Source of the DNA: Apostichopus japonicus
Lineage: Eukaryota > Echinodermata > Holothuroidea > Aspidochirotida > Stichopodidae
Reading direction: 5' to 3'
NCBI RefSeq assembly: GCF_037975245.1
Contig: NC_092576.1
Coordinates: 15,501,611 to 15,565,610 of the forward strand
Length of the DNA: 64,000 nucleotides
Shown here: positions 42,925 to 54,779 of the stretch, piece after piece
How the letters are laid out: each line of letters opens with the position of its first letter
Numbering within the stretch: the stretch's first letter is position 1
The notes under the pieces: model-generated
Told to the model about the DNA's origin: nothing
The model's input: the letters and a program-made list of their open reading frames with translations, nothing else
Databases searched by the model: none
Program-made: the position numbers and the translations under genes

Positions 42925-45900
42925 ATATTTGTACCAAGAAACACTTTGCGAAAAAAGCCTCCTAGATTGCCACTTTCCAGGCACTTGAGTAACATGTACA
43001 ATTTCTTTATTTTGAGATCTCATGATTTGAGAAATGTCCACTTAAACAAACCATGTCAATAACGCACTTGTACCTATTGTTACGTAAATAACCAGATATG
43101 AAAGCACTGTCATTAGGCCATTCTGATGGTACCTGTGGTTGCCTACTTATAAGGGTGGGTGGGTGGTTGGGGGTGGGCTGAACGGTTGGGCCCCGTAGGG
43201 TACGGGGTGTGGCAGTTCAGGTCAGTCTGTGTTTGGTTTGTGTCCTCACACAAAAGCCTTCTGCATCATCATATCGACCAACCGTTAGAACTGATGACAC
43301 TATTTTCGCCTGCTTTTTCTGAGATGTAAGGGCAGGTCTGGGTTCATGAGCGTCTATACTTTGCCCTTATCGGCTCAAGTTTCATGCATGAATAGTTACA
43401 ATACCAGGATCAGGATTGGTCGTCTTTCGATGCCACTTCTTTTGCTTGAAGTTTGCACTTGTTTCCATGCGCACATGTACAATGTCCTAGTCATGTTAAA
43501 GATAAAAAATTGTTGGCATAAGAATTAAGTATTTAATTCACTATGTTCAAGTGGTATTACATGCGCACTAAAGATACCACAAAAACTGAGACTTGACAAA
43601 TGGAAGTACTTTTATTACATATTACTTACAATGTGAATGTACATCACATTTAGGCGATTAATATGAAACACGTCCCGGGTGGGCCTTGGCTCGATTGTTA
43701 TAAATGTAAGGACAATTTGATGGTTCTTCGAACCAAAAGTGGGGGGGGGGGACATTTAGTGTTATGTGAGGGGACAGGCCCCTCCCTCTCCCCTTGTATT
43801 GTTGTCCATGCCTAATTTATTGTTTAGATTTGCAAAATAACGAATTATTATTTTTCGCTTGTAACTGCTATTACACTTGGAGGTGGCACATTTTCAAACG
43901 ACATATTTGCCTGCGGGTAGCAGATGCTGTTGGCTATGAAGTCAGATCTTTAGTGAAGTGTTTGAACTGGGTACATATACATGGACTATTTTTATTGCGA
44001 TTACGCTTAGTCGTGATAGTTGGTTAGAAGATGAGTTGGACTGCTATATGACCCTGTTTGGCCTCCTCTACTCACTTTCAAAAATATAAACCTGTGTCAA
44101 TGTCTCACATGAGAAACTTACTGTTGATATAAATTTTCAAGCTTCAGTGAATTATGTGAATAGCATTCTTTGTAGTAATTTTGAAAGTGTATTTTAAAAG
44201 ATGAGAAGGATAATTTAACTTCATAAAAGGTGTTCATGCAAATAAACATAGGAGACTCCTTCCAACTTACCTTGAACCAGTACCGTATAGGGCCATGCTA
44301 TGACTAATGTTCTCTAACACACCACCATTTGTTAGACATGTTTGTAACTTAGGCAGAAGATTCAGTTAATATCAGACAACACTGTTGTGGGACAGTTCAT
44401 AATAGAGGGCGATGTTGAACTTTTGCTATATTCACGTTTATACACAAATGAACCAAGAATAGATTCACTTTTTGGACAAATTATGTTTTGCTGTATATGA
44501 ACTATAATAATCAAATTAAGCGTTTTGGAGTTTTTGAATGCATAATCACTTGTAGGACGACCAACAAGTGCACGTTACACAGAAAACTGACCCACAAATG
44601 CAGGTGTGTATTGTCCCACTTGTCCAACATATGTATGGCTAGTAAGAACACCCACGCACACACATACACACTATCCGCAAGCATGACTGCATAGGTTACG
44701 ATTATCATCGAAACCAAAAAAGGACGCAAGCTTGCTTTCCTCTTGAGAAATACACCAGGACAGTGTCGCAGCACTATTGTTCAGAAAAGCGAAGTTTCTT
44801 CTCATGGTCCTTCAAATTATCAAAGTCTCCGGCTATATATTTTGTTTAGGACGTTAAGTACTGAGCTTTTCCCTTCATTCATTCCTGTCATATTCCTAAA
44901 AAGGAAATTAAAAATTACTACAAAAATACATTCATTTTTTGTCTAATTACCAACATTTTTATACCTGTAAGAATTTGTCACAAGGACAAATGAAGTTGAT
45001 TGTTATCCAAACGGGGCTCCGTTGTTATATAAACTTTACAGAATAAAATATGTGTTTAGTTCTTAAGAATTCTTAAAATAAAGGATTAATATTATAACAT
45101 TTAGGTCATCACGGAGTAGCCAGTCATCACACGGACTAATATCTTTTTAACAGTGTAATTTTTGAACGGTCCACGAAATATGAAACATTAATTTCTCGCC
45201 CAAAGGCATCCTTATATAATTTAATACCGAACGACGCAATTCTTAGTGGAACTTAAAAGCTACGGTTGACTGTCGCCTTTGGTTAGTCAGATAATTGGGA
45301 ACGCAATCCTTAAAACAAAATGAATCACCAAAAAGAACGCGCGTGACATTTTGAGGGATAATTGTGTTTTTCTTCCAGCAACGTGATGAGAATCATATCG
45401 CATAATTGTGATGAAAAGTAGGACGTTGGATGAACCCGGTAAAAATTAAATATAGGCCAGTATGTGACCTAGTACCATTCCAGAAAACTCGACAACCATG
45501 CATCATAGGCTATTATATGATAGTACAAACATTGGTCGCCTCCCTGTTAAGAACCTATCACCAATAAACAGCAAATATTTTACTGGGGATTGTCAAAAAA
45601 AAACAAAAAAAAAACAAAAAAACGTCTGTGAGATTTACCAGACGTAAACCATTTGAACATAATTCGTTTTAGTTTCGTTTTTTTTTAACAAGACTGCCAG
45701 CCAATTGAAAGGAATATATTAAATATAATACTAACATGTACCTGTAATGTATATGATGCGATATTCGAGTGAAAGAAGACATGCACACTTTTCCGCTAAT
45801 CTTGACACAACCTTTGACCTTAAAAAGAATGACGGCAATTGAGTAAACAGAGTAAGAAACCCTGCTATTAACTTTTTCAAGTCCCTAACCTTGCTAATCA

Positions 45901-45980
45901 CCGATGTGTTATGTGTATGTTATTCTCTTAAAGATATATAGTTAGTTGGCATTATTCGTGATATAGGGAGTATCTCCTTA
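42925..45980. other. intergenic DNA, no gene recognised
   Basis: No conserved frame. It includes a short CA-rich tail followed by GGTTACGATTATCATCGAAA at about 44660-44720, a motif shared with 11946-11975 and, inverted, 49358-49385. Also present are a G-run near 43741 and A-rich blocks near 45595-45620. Confidence 0.4.
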
Positions 45981-46989
45981 ACACCGGTTGCTATGGCATT
46001 TTGAACGGGCTTCCTTCGTGCATGTAAATGCGATGGTGAGATTTGGAGGCCGGGGGGGGGGGGGGGTATTTGGAGGAACGAAGGAAGGACCGAGAGGAGG
46101 TTAAAGGAATGTGAGTGTGGGTGCCAATGAGGGATGTGGAGGGAACGACCCGTAGCCAGGAATTCGGAGTTGGAAGGGGCACCAATAATTGAATGAGAGG
46201 AGTGGGACCACAATTTAAGGAGGGATTAGATGGGATAGAGGGTAGAGTAGTTTGAACGGCGAGTGATAGAGGGTAGCTAGGCTACTGTGTCCGGCCAGGT
46301 TTCTGGCCTGAGGAGGAAATATACATCGATAGCAACATCGAGCAAGCACTGGATGCTGCCATATAGTCCTTCTGTTGTTGTAGTTTTGTTTTTTCTTTGA
46401 ATAAACCGAATTGTTAGGTACACGATGCTGTAGTTTTTTTTTAACGTAACATTTGCCCTCTCTCTCTCTCACACACAAACATGCAGGATTCACCTCACCG
46501 TAAGCACACGACGTACGAGCGGAAGTGACGTTTCTAAAATACGAGGACCGTACGTATTTTGCATGAGACGCACCCGAACACACAAAAACAGTCAACTATA
46601 CACAGAATCATTCGACGATAAAGATATGAACTAGCAGTGTCTCGTGCATTACAGGGGAGAGAAGAGTGGGATGGGTGTACATGGTTCCCAATAGTTACCA
46701 CATCAATAAATTTCACTCGGGCACAGCTGGCGGCACTGACAATATTGAACATTGCTCTGATTCATGTCTCACCCCCCCCCCCCCCCGGCCGCTCCTCCGC
46801 TCTCCTCTCACATCTGAAACCTGTACCGAAGTACCTAGTCTCCCCACTCAAGTCATTATTACTCTCACCTCTGTCATTCCACTCCCCACTCCCCCAAACC
46901 CCTTCCACCCCTAATCCTACTCTAATCTCAATCTCCTATGAACTGCACCCACCTCCTGCTATATTGCAGAACCACTTTTATATTTCCTA

Positions 46990-47555
46990 TTGAAGACTGT
47001 GGTAATATCTAGTTATGACATTGCATTATATATTTATCTTTCCTATTGAACACTGTTGTGTTACCTAGTTATGATACTGCATTATAACGTTTCTATTTCC
47101 TATTGCAGACTGTGGTATAATACCTAGTTATGATACTTCATTTTATCTTGTATATTTCTTATTGAAGAATGTGGTATAATACATAGTTATGATACTGCAT
47201 TATATGTACCTTTATATTTCCTATTGCAGACTGTGGTATAATACCTAGTTATGATACTTCATTTTATCTTGTATATTTCTTATTGAAGAATGTGGTATAA
47301 TACATAGTTATGATACTGCATTATATGTACCTTTATATTTCCTATTGCAGACTGTGGTATAATACCTAGTTATGATACTTCATTTTATCTTGTATATTTC
47401 TTATTGAAGAATGTGGTATAATACATAGTTATGATACTGCATTATATGTACCTTTATATTTCCTATTGCAGACTGTGGTATAATACATAGTTATGATACT
47501 GCATTATACTTTTATATTTCCATTGAAGACTGTGGTATAATACCTAGTTATATAT
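46990..47555. repeat. 121-bp minisatellite built of two 60-bp half units
   Basis: TATTGCAGACTGTGG occurs at 47101, 47222, 47343 and 47464 (period 121). Each unit consists of two diverged halves, both carrying GTGGTATAATAC.TAGTTATG. The flanking copies are more degenerate. Non-coding. Confidence 0.9.
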
Positions 47556-47932
47556 GATATATCTTTCTCGATCTAAAGATGGCCTATATCAGAGAAGGCG
47601 AAGACTTCTATTTACACCCGTGAATGGTCAAAGCTGGTTATTAATAAGAAAACATCGTCATTGGAAAGTAATTTGATGAGAACTCGTTGACGATAATTCC
47701 AAACGACAACCTCAAGCTGTGAAGAGTGAAGAGTCAGTAAGAGAAATAGTATCCCCTGGATATACTTTGCTTCAGTTTTTAAGGCAAGTTATAAAACAAA
47801 CATCAGCAAAACAACGATCTGAAAGGTCATAAGTGGAAGGTCACCATATTTTTTTTTTCTTTCTGAATTTTTCTTATAAAACTTAATTTTGTGGTAACAG
47901 CCTACAGGTAATACTACTGTTACACACCTGTA

Positions 47933-48349
47933 TTGCAAGCCATGTGGGACAAACACTGCATAATATATCAGCGTATTAATCGTAATTTATACGCGTATTA
48001 ATTGGAATATATACGCGAATATATTATTAGCCAATCATATGGCCCAAATATATCCGCGTATTAATTCGAATATATACACGTATTTACTCGAATATATACA
48101 CGTATTAAATAGATTACATATGGGGATAAAATCCAATATATGCACGGATTAATTAGAATATACACGAAAACACATTTCCGCTCTTGCTGTGTACATATAC
48201 CAACGATAAATGTTTTGGCGGGCTCGCGAGATCGCTTCATAAAGCGAAACTTTACACATGTACAACACATATATATTCGAATTAATACGCGTATATATTC
48301 GAACCTACGCGGATATATTATGCGGTGTTTGTCACACATGGCTTGCCAT
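47933..48349. mobile_element. palindromic MITE with 9-bp target duplication (CGCGTATTAATTCGAATA family)
   Basis: Long terminal inverted repeats: GCAAGCCATGTG.GACAAACAC.GCATAATATAT at the left, and its complement ending GGCTTGCCAT at the right. Perfect flanking repeat ACACCTGTA at 47924-47932 and 48350-48358. The interior is a string of short palindromes such as TATACGCGTATTAATTCGAATA. The 9-bp duplication points to a MULE-like or related class, but the class is inferred. Confidence 0.88.
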
Positions 48350-48974
48350 ACACCTGTAACTATAAGATGTATACATCTCACCCCTATCCCCTCCTCCATA
48401 TGCAAATATGTAGATATGAGGTATTCCTGCAAACATCGTGGTCGATCAATTAGGCACAGCTAAGGGGCAGACAAACCGGATAAGCTGTTCTTTACTGTTT
48501 CTCTATAGAAATTCTCATTTTCTGGGGAGAGGGGTTTGAGTTTGGGAGACGGGAGTGATTCGAATTAAGCCGATACCACTTCTTAACATGGGACTGTTTT
48601 AGCTTCCTGCAGTACTCGGATTTTCAACCGCTAGGCGTCCAACTTGCATATCACTGACCCCGCCAACAACACAATAGGGAAATATAAACTTTCAAACCGA
48701 CGAGCGGGTTTCTAGAAGTTCCATTCAGCCACATAACACGACAGACACAATATCACAGCTTACCGGCAATTTGGCAAACCCTGTATTTTGTTTTGAATTA
48801 AAGATAGTATCCTCTATCCCAGGGATACTGACTGCCCTACAAGCTGCAGTGAAAATAACACCGTTCTATGCAATTAGCATATCAATAATCATTATTTGTA
48901 TTGAGTTATCTGTCGTTAAACATTTTGAGCTGATTACAATTCGCCAGATATTTTAACGAGTCCGTAGACTCTAC

Positions 48975-49100
48975 AAACGTCAATCAAAATTTACAAGCCC
49001 CGCCCAACAGATCATGAGCCAATCAAATCTCTCTGTTTTGTTTACGATAGTTTGGCCTAGGGTTACTTTCACTTTCGTGGCTAGCCTGTGGTAGGTTCAT
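48975..49100 (+). promoter_or_regulatory. candidate promoter-like cluster
   Basis: Within 80 bp there is a GC box (CCCCGCCC), a CCAAT box (GCCAATCAAA) and an ISRE/IRF-like element (TTACTTTCACTTTCG), followed by a TGTG|gtaggt donor-like sequence near 49088-49094. No downstream coding exon was identified, so this rests on motif clustering only. Confidence 0.25.
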
Positions 49101-49357
49101 TCATTTGCATAGTATCTTTCTTTCGGTTTTACCGATGTAGCTTGCTTAATTATGTCATTTTCTCCCATTGCCAGGGAGAAACAAGTGTTTTCAGACGTTT
49201 CCTCCGTGAAATTGGGTCAAAAAAGTGTACGATATTAGTATATATAGGTCACATTTGTGTAATGAACATGCTGATTTCGGCGGTCGCGGTGATTTTACGG
49301 TAAATCGTTCGCGCCATAAAGGCAACAGAAAATAAATTTCTCTTTCGATTGCAACAG

Positions 49358-49440
49358 TTTTTGGTTTCGATGAAATCGTAACCTATGCATTCATGCAGGC
49401 GGAGACTGTGTGTATGTGTGCGTGTGTGTGTGTGTAGGTT

Positions 49441-49446
<6 letters not shown>
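49358..49446 (-). repeat. inverted copy of the GGTTACGAT...CGAAACC repeat end
   Basis: On the minus strand a CACACA tract is followed by GCATAGGTTACGATTTCATC and GAAACCAAAAA, matching 44660-44720 and 11940-11975. The match defines one end of a dispersed repeat family. Confidence 0.6.

Positions 49447-49497
<51 letters not shown>
49446..49497. repeat. (AT)n array
   Basis: About 50 bp of alternating AT adjoining a GT tract. Confidence 0.95.
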
Positions 49498-49498
<1 letters not shown>

Positions 49499-49854
49499 CC
49501 TATATATATTTATAGAAGGGGAGTGGGTGGTATATTTTATAGGCACTGATCACCCAATCCTTGACCGAGAGGTGTTCATCTGCCATCTGGATGCCCGAAC
49601 TGTTCTGAATCTCTGGATGCTTTCAGTTTAGGTCATGTATAGTGCACACCTCCCACCGCACCGCTTAGGTGTGCTTCTGGGGTGAGGGGGCCAGCAACCC
49701 CCCCCCCCACCCGTCAGTAGTTCCTAAGCTGCTGTGAACCACTGATTGGCCCATGTTGATTTATTTTATAGTGCCTTACAGCCTATATTAGCTCTTGACT
49801 TATGTCAATCTTCATGGGCTATTGTTGTTCACTCTAGCTTTTATAAAAAAAAAA

Positions 49855-49857
49855 TAT

Positions 49858-49936
<79 letters not shown>
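49855..49936. repeat. (AT)n array, probable SINE tail
   Basis: About 80 bp of AT repeat directly abutting the minus-strand tRNA-like sequence at 49937-50002. It fits a microsatellite tail at the 3' end of that SINE. Confidence 0.9.
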
Positions 49937-50002
49937 GGAATCGAACCCCCGGATCTTGTGTCACGAACCGAAGTCCGTACCACTCGACCACAACGGGAGA
50001 TA
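49937..50002 (-). mobile_element. tRNA-derived SINE head (GTGGTCGAGTGG type)
   Basis: On the minus strand: CGTTGTGGTCGAGTGGTACGG (box A), an anticodon-like loop with CTTCGGT, then GGGGGTTCGATTCC (box B). The long central part resembles a class II (Ser/Leu-like) tRNA. The acceptor stem is not well paired, so it is a pseudo-tRNA or SINE. Confidence 0.65.
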
Positions 50003-50099
50003 ATTGGAATTTCAGTAATGACGGCTATCCATTGTTTTCGATAGATGTAAGGATCATTCACTTGCTGAGTAGAGACAATAAAAACAATTGGTAAATGTT

Positions 50100-51000
50100 C
50101 CATTCAGTAATGACGCTATTATCGACACCTGCATTATTGTCAAGGTTGAACACTGAAGTTCATTCCACAGTAACTTCATTTGCAAACTCTAAAGAGAGAT
50201 TTGCTAACTCCCTGTTTGCTCAAATATACTAAAACAAACCTCACTTTCACGTAACACTATATTACAAGGCTACAGTATCAATGTGGGTGGATTGTGGTTG
50301 AGAATGGACCAAATTAAGTTATCTATTTATTTCATGCCCAAGGCTCGATCTTGCATGAATTAAAAGTATTATTATGAAACAAGACATTGAAAAAGTATTG
50401 TCGGTCAAAAGCAAATGTTCTTACAAATCAACTGAACTTTCGAAACGGTTTTTCCAACTGACCAAATAAGTTCCTTACATAACGACCTGTTTCCGATTGT
50501 CTTTTCTTTGTATTTAAAAGATACCACTTATATCTGGTTTCTTTTCAAGATGATGGCGCTATTTTAAAACGGCACACCATTTCACAGAAAATGATTATAT
50601 GGCACTTAAAGGCATCCGTACGTACACAATTAGGAGGATAGCCGCGTAATCAGGCCACGTATTGAGTGGACGGTGGCTGCAAGCATGCCGGTCGCAACGA
50701 GTGTTTCGACAATCTGGTTAGAATTCGCGCACGCCACCTAGCACGCTTCCGGTCGATTTGACCGACCCTCTTCGCATCCTCCCGGGTTCTTTTACGACAT
50801 CAAGGGAGGCATGACACGGGATCCTATAGGCCACAAAAAGTGCCATACCACCACCGGAGGGTTATGAGAACTCCAGTGTGCCTTGAACCCTACCACGATT
50901 TACCGAACCGGCAGAGCAAGAGTCTTCCATCTGCCCCTTTCTTGAACCAGCCATCACGTCAGCTAATAAATTAGAGGTTTGATTTATTTCTTTCCGGTTT
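50100..51000. other. non-coding stretch with a GC-richer island
   Basis: 50640-50950 is notably GC-richer than its surroundings and has no frame over 60 codons. It may be an old repeat, but I cannot name it. Confidence 0.35.
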
Positions 51001-51115
51001 ATTGACTTTTCGCTATACAAAACTACCAGAAATCAGCAAATACAGGATTATACAAAGGAGAAAGAAAGAAAACTATTACCTATATGTACAAGCTAAACAT
51101 TAAATAATAAGTTTA

Positions 51116-51732
51116 TCAACACTCTAACAATATGGTACTTGATTGTACTTCCCCGTTTACCATTTCACAAAAAGACGAACCATGAATCCAAGTTTTCATA
51201 AATTTGACTTCTAATCTACTTAAATCAATTTCATTGCGCTCTTGCATTTCTCTTTTAATCAATTTCACTACCTCCTTTTCATCAATAATACTCTTACCAA
51301 ACACAAGTTGACACCTTCTATTCCAAACTACTTTTCTAACGATACCAAATACAAAGACCAGTCTTTCCCATGTCCGCCTATGTAATCCAGGGTTAAGAAC
51401 CGCGAGTAAGAAGGCATCACAAGTGAGGAAAACATTCCTACCAACTACCCTTTCAACAACTTTATATACAAAGGATATGACTCTTGATATGTTTGTACAC
51501 TCCCAAAACACGTGCCTAATCCTCTCTGGTTTTGCATAATGAAACACATACCATCACCGATTTCGCACCTGTGCAGCTTCTCTGCAGTGCACATTGTCCC
51601 GTGAGTAATTCTCCAATTTAAAACTTTAAACTTATTACATAAACTAGGGTGAAACACCATTTTCCAAATACTAGCCCAGCCGCAAGATGGATCATTGCTT
51701 TGAACCCTAGATATAACCGTTTCAGTGTCCAA
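51116..51732 (-). pseudogene. decayed non-LTR retrotransposon: 3' end of reverse-transcriptase ORF (zf-RVT region)
   Basis: Two minus-strand frames (51732-51445 and 51547-51116) overlap across a frameshift near 51540. Together they read W-K-M-V-F-H-P-S-L-C-N-K-F-K-V-L-N-W-R-I, then T-A-E-K-L-H-R-C-E-I-G-D-G-M-C, then E-R-I-R-H-V-F-W-E-C. That is the zinc-binding C-terminal region found after the reverse transcriptase in LINE ORF2 (W...K...W R...L...C...C...E..H.F..C). The upstream polymerase is not present and the frame is broken, so it is a dead fragment. Confidence 0.75.
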
Positions 51733-51837
51733 ATACTAACCAATTCCTTGATCCTAGAAAGCTCTGTAAACAAAGGGCCTATCGTGTGCAAGAACTGGAT
51801 AATTGAAATCGCTGTACTCTACGGTGTTGTTGTGTTA

Positions 51838-52230
51838 TGAATTAATTGAATCAATTGAATCAATTGAATCAATCGAATCAATCGAATCAATAGAACAGCC
51901 CCAATAGAACAGCCCCTTTTTGTAAACTGGTAAAGACAGCTTCTTAGATCATTTGTTGTAGCTTCTTGATAATTTTGATAACTTTTGTAACGCTTTTTAT
52001 GTTTTCACTATTAACTTAGTCTCATAAACTTTTATATGTCTTAACCTGTATTTTGATGTTTTGTATATTGTTATATTTTTATCCTATTTATAAATTTCTC
52101 TGTAAATTTATACTGGAATAAAGAAATGAAATGAATCGAATCAATCGAATCAATCGAATGAATCGAATCAATCGAATGAATCGAATCAATCGAATGAATC
52201 GAATGAATCGAATTAATCGAATTAATTAAT
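51838..52230 (+). mobile_element. LINE-type 3' tail with AATCGAATC microsatellite
   Basis: The tract 51838-51895 (GAATCAATT/CGAATCAAT repeats) and 52130-52230 (AATCGAATCAATCGAATGA repeats) flank a 230-bp T-rich segment ending TACTGGAATAAAGAAATGAA. The end with AATAAA plus a simple-repeat tail looks like the 3' end of a non-LTR element. Confidence 0.5.
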
Positions 52231-52281
52231 ATATAAAGACTAGAGAGAGGAGTATCAGTAAGGGAAAAAGATAATTGTAAC

Positions 52282-52351
52282 TACAGTTGGACTCGAATCC
52301 GATACACCGGGTTAAAAGTCCACTACTCAAACCTCTGAGCTATCTGACTAT
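52282..52351 (-). mobile_element. tRNA-Lys-derived SINE head
   Basis: On the minus strand: AGATAGCTCAGAGGTTTGAGT (box A), GGACTTTTAACCC (loop with TTT, the Lys anticodon), then GGATTCGAGTCC (box B). The arms are imperfect, so it is a pseudogene or SINE rather than a working tRNA. Confidence 0.7.
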
Positions 52352-52907
52352 TTTACAACTTAAGCAGCTTAGTTTAGATTGAAGGCAGGACAACATCATC
52401 ATTGTTGCCCCCCACCCCGCCATCGGGATAACTTATTTCTGAAACAGAATCATTGATACACTACATGATACTTTGATTTGGAGGAGTCCTTACTTTGCCA
52501 TAAACACTACGATGGAATTATTTCGAATAATTTGAAATGCATAGTTTGAGGAACAAAAAATATCCAATTTCTCTAACCTTCACCTTTAGAACGCTTCGTG
52601 ACTGCATATTTGTTTACAATTGAATATACCAGGAAAGACAGATTACATATCGATACCTTGATTCTGTAGGAATCCGATGTCAGGTTTAGCTAGTAATTAT
52701 TGGAGATCGAATTTAATGACAATAATATTAATAATAATCAGGCCATCACGAATGTAGGAGAAACCTGCAAGGGATGACAACTTTCACGCCAGGTGGCTTC
52801 CAGTATCAACGTTACAACTCAAATCTGGAATCTTTTCAATTTTAGAAAGTCATTTCAAATGGGAAAATCGTAGATTGCTCTTGGATGAGGAAACCCACCT
52901 TACTATG

Positions 52908-53984
52908 ACCCGGCCGTATGGAAAGCCATTTTAACATTTAATCGGGAATTTTAGATATCTAAAATTGTTTCTTATTTCAGATATCTGAAATTGAATTCGA
53001 GATATCTTAAATAGATTTCGAGATATCTGAAATTCTAATTCAGATATCTGAAATTGAATTCGAGATGTCTTATATAGATTTCGAGATATCTGAAATTGAA
53101 TTCGAGATATCTAAAATAGATTTCGAGATATCTGAAATTCTTATTCAGATATCTGAAATTCAATTCGAGATATCTGAAATTGAATTCGAGATATCCGAAA
53201 TTGAATTCGAGATATCTGAAATTCTATTTCAGATATCTGAAATTTAATTCGAGATATCTGAAATTGAATTCGAGATATCTGAAATGCATATGAATAAATT
53301 TCCGATTAAATGTTAAAATGGCACGTATGGAAAGCCATTTTAACATTTAATCGGGAAATTTCAGATATCTGTTATTGAATTCGAGATATCTGAAATTGAA
53401 TTCGAGATATCTAAAATTCTATTTCAAATATCTGAAATTGAATTCGAGATATCTGAAATTGAATTCGAGATATCTGAAAATGAATTCGAGATATCTGAAA
53501 TTTTATTTCAGATATCTGAAATTGAATTCGAGATATCTGAAATTCAATTCGAGATATCTGAAATTGAATTCGAGATATCTGAAATTGAATTCGAGATATC
53601 TGAAAATGAATTCGAGATATCTGAAATTTTATTTCAGATATCTGAAATTGAATTCGAGATATCTGAAATTCAATTCGAGATATCTGAAATTCAATTCGAG
53701 ATATCTGAAATTCTATTTCAGATATCTTAAATTGAATTCGAGATATCTGAAATTGAATTCGAGATATCTGAAATTGAATTCGAGATATCTCGAATTGAAT
53801 TTCAGATATCTGAAATTCCCTGGTATTTCGAGATATCTGAAATTGATTTTAAGATATCTGCAATTATTTGTAGATATCTTAAATAAATTGGAGATATCTG
53901 TATTTTAATTTGAGATATCTGAAATTATTTCGAGATATCTGAAATTCCTTATTAAATGTTAAAACGGCTTTCCATACGGCCGGG
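52908..53984. mobile_element. foldback element filled with a 21-bp GATATC satellite
   Basis: Inverted ends: CCCGGCCGTATGGAAAGCC with TTTTAACATTTAATCGGG at the left, and the complement ending GGCCGGG at 53984. A partial copy of both ends meets head to head at 53305-53360, as if two elements were fused. Between them lie about 45 copies of AGATATCTGAAATTGAATTCG and variants, itself palindromic (AGATATCT, GAATTC). The 177-codon frame across it merely reads the satellite. Confidence 0.85.
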
Positions 53985-54075
53985 GATCGAACCACGAACC
54001 TCCTGAATTGCTAAGCCGCATTGATTCAAATAACCACCACCACCACCTTTATCCACTCGACCACAGCACCGGGGT
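53985..54075 (-). mobile_element. tRNA-Ser-like SINE head with GGT expansion
   Basis: On the minus strand: GGTGCTGTGGTCGAGTGG (box A), a (GGT)n run, an ATTTGAATC loop compatible with a TGA anticodon, a long variable arm, then GTGGTTCGATCCCCGGCC (box B and acceptor side). It directly abuts the right end of the foldback element. Confidence 0.6.
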
Positions 54076-54689
54076 TTGTAATTGTATCTGAATTTTATCT
54101 GAAATATGATCAGGATTGTCCTGTCGTTAAACTAAAAATATCAATATGGTGGACAATAAAGATTGTTTGCTTTCATATATTTATATAGAGTACCTGCTTG
54201 CCTCTTCGATCTTATGTTTCAATGCAACCCTGATAGGGTATATCAGGTCACGATACGGAAAAGTACAGTGATAATGGTTAGAATTTCAATATTTCATCAG
54301 GCTAATATCTATATACATATCCTAATAGCATCACCTCTTTTTTTTTTTTTTCTTTTCGCGCATGCAGATAGTAAATGAGATGTATACAGTTTAAGTGATT
54401 TCACAAATTCTTTTCTAAATATACGGCCGATTAATAAATCAGTCTATAAATCGATATTAGGTGTGTCAATCTTTATTAAGCTCTGTTTCATTCCAACCCA
54501 TTGATATCATCATACATAGTGTCATTTCCATGGAACAAAATTGAAGTGACTTAAATGAGTGATCTTTTCGTCTCATATTTTATATTTTTGAAAAATAACA
54601 CTGAAAATAAAAGCGAATAGCTTGTAATCTTTGCATGCATCTTGCATGTCGTTTTGAGCGTGTCGAATGGCTTTTATTATTTATTATTA

Positions 54690-54760
54690 TTTTACCAAAT
54701 TTATATAGCGCTCTTTTCATGCTTAAGCATGTTCAAGAGCGCTTTACAATGACAACAAAA
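54690..54760. repeat. AGCGCT hairpin repeat
   Basis: TTTATATAGCGCTCTTTTC, then CATGCTTAAGCATG, then TTCAAGAGCGCTTTACAA. The arms AGCGCTCTT and AAGAGCGCT and the inner CATGC/GCATG pair into a long stem. From memory, this ATATAGCGC...GCGCTTTACAA signature is widespread in marine animal genomes. Confidence 0.6.
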
Positions 54761-54779
54761 TGACAAAACCCTTAAATTA

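Noticed and set aside
46637-46993. 118-codon plus-strand Pro/Ser-rich frame
   Set aside because: Driven by a C-run and CT-rich sequence, with no domain, splice context or repeat of coding bias.
53375-53908. 177-codon plus-strand frame of repeated NSRYLK units
   Set aside because: It is a translation of the 21-bp GATATC satellite (21 is divisible by three), not a protein gene.
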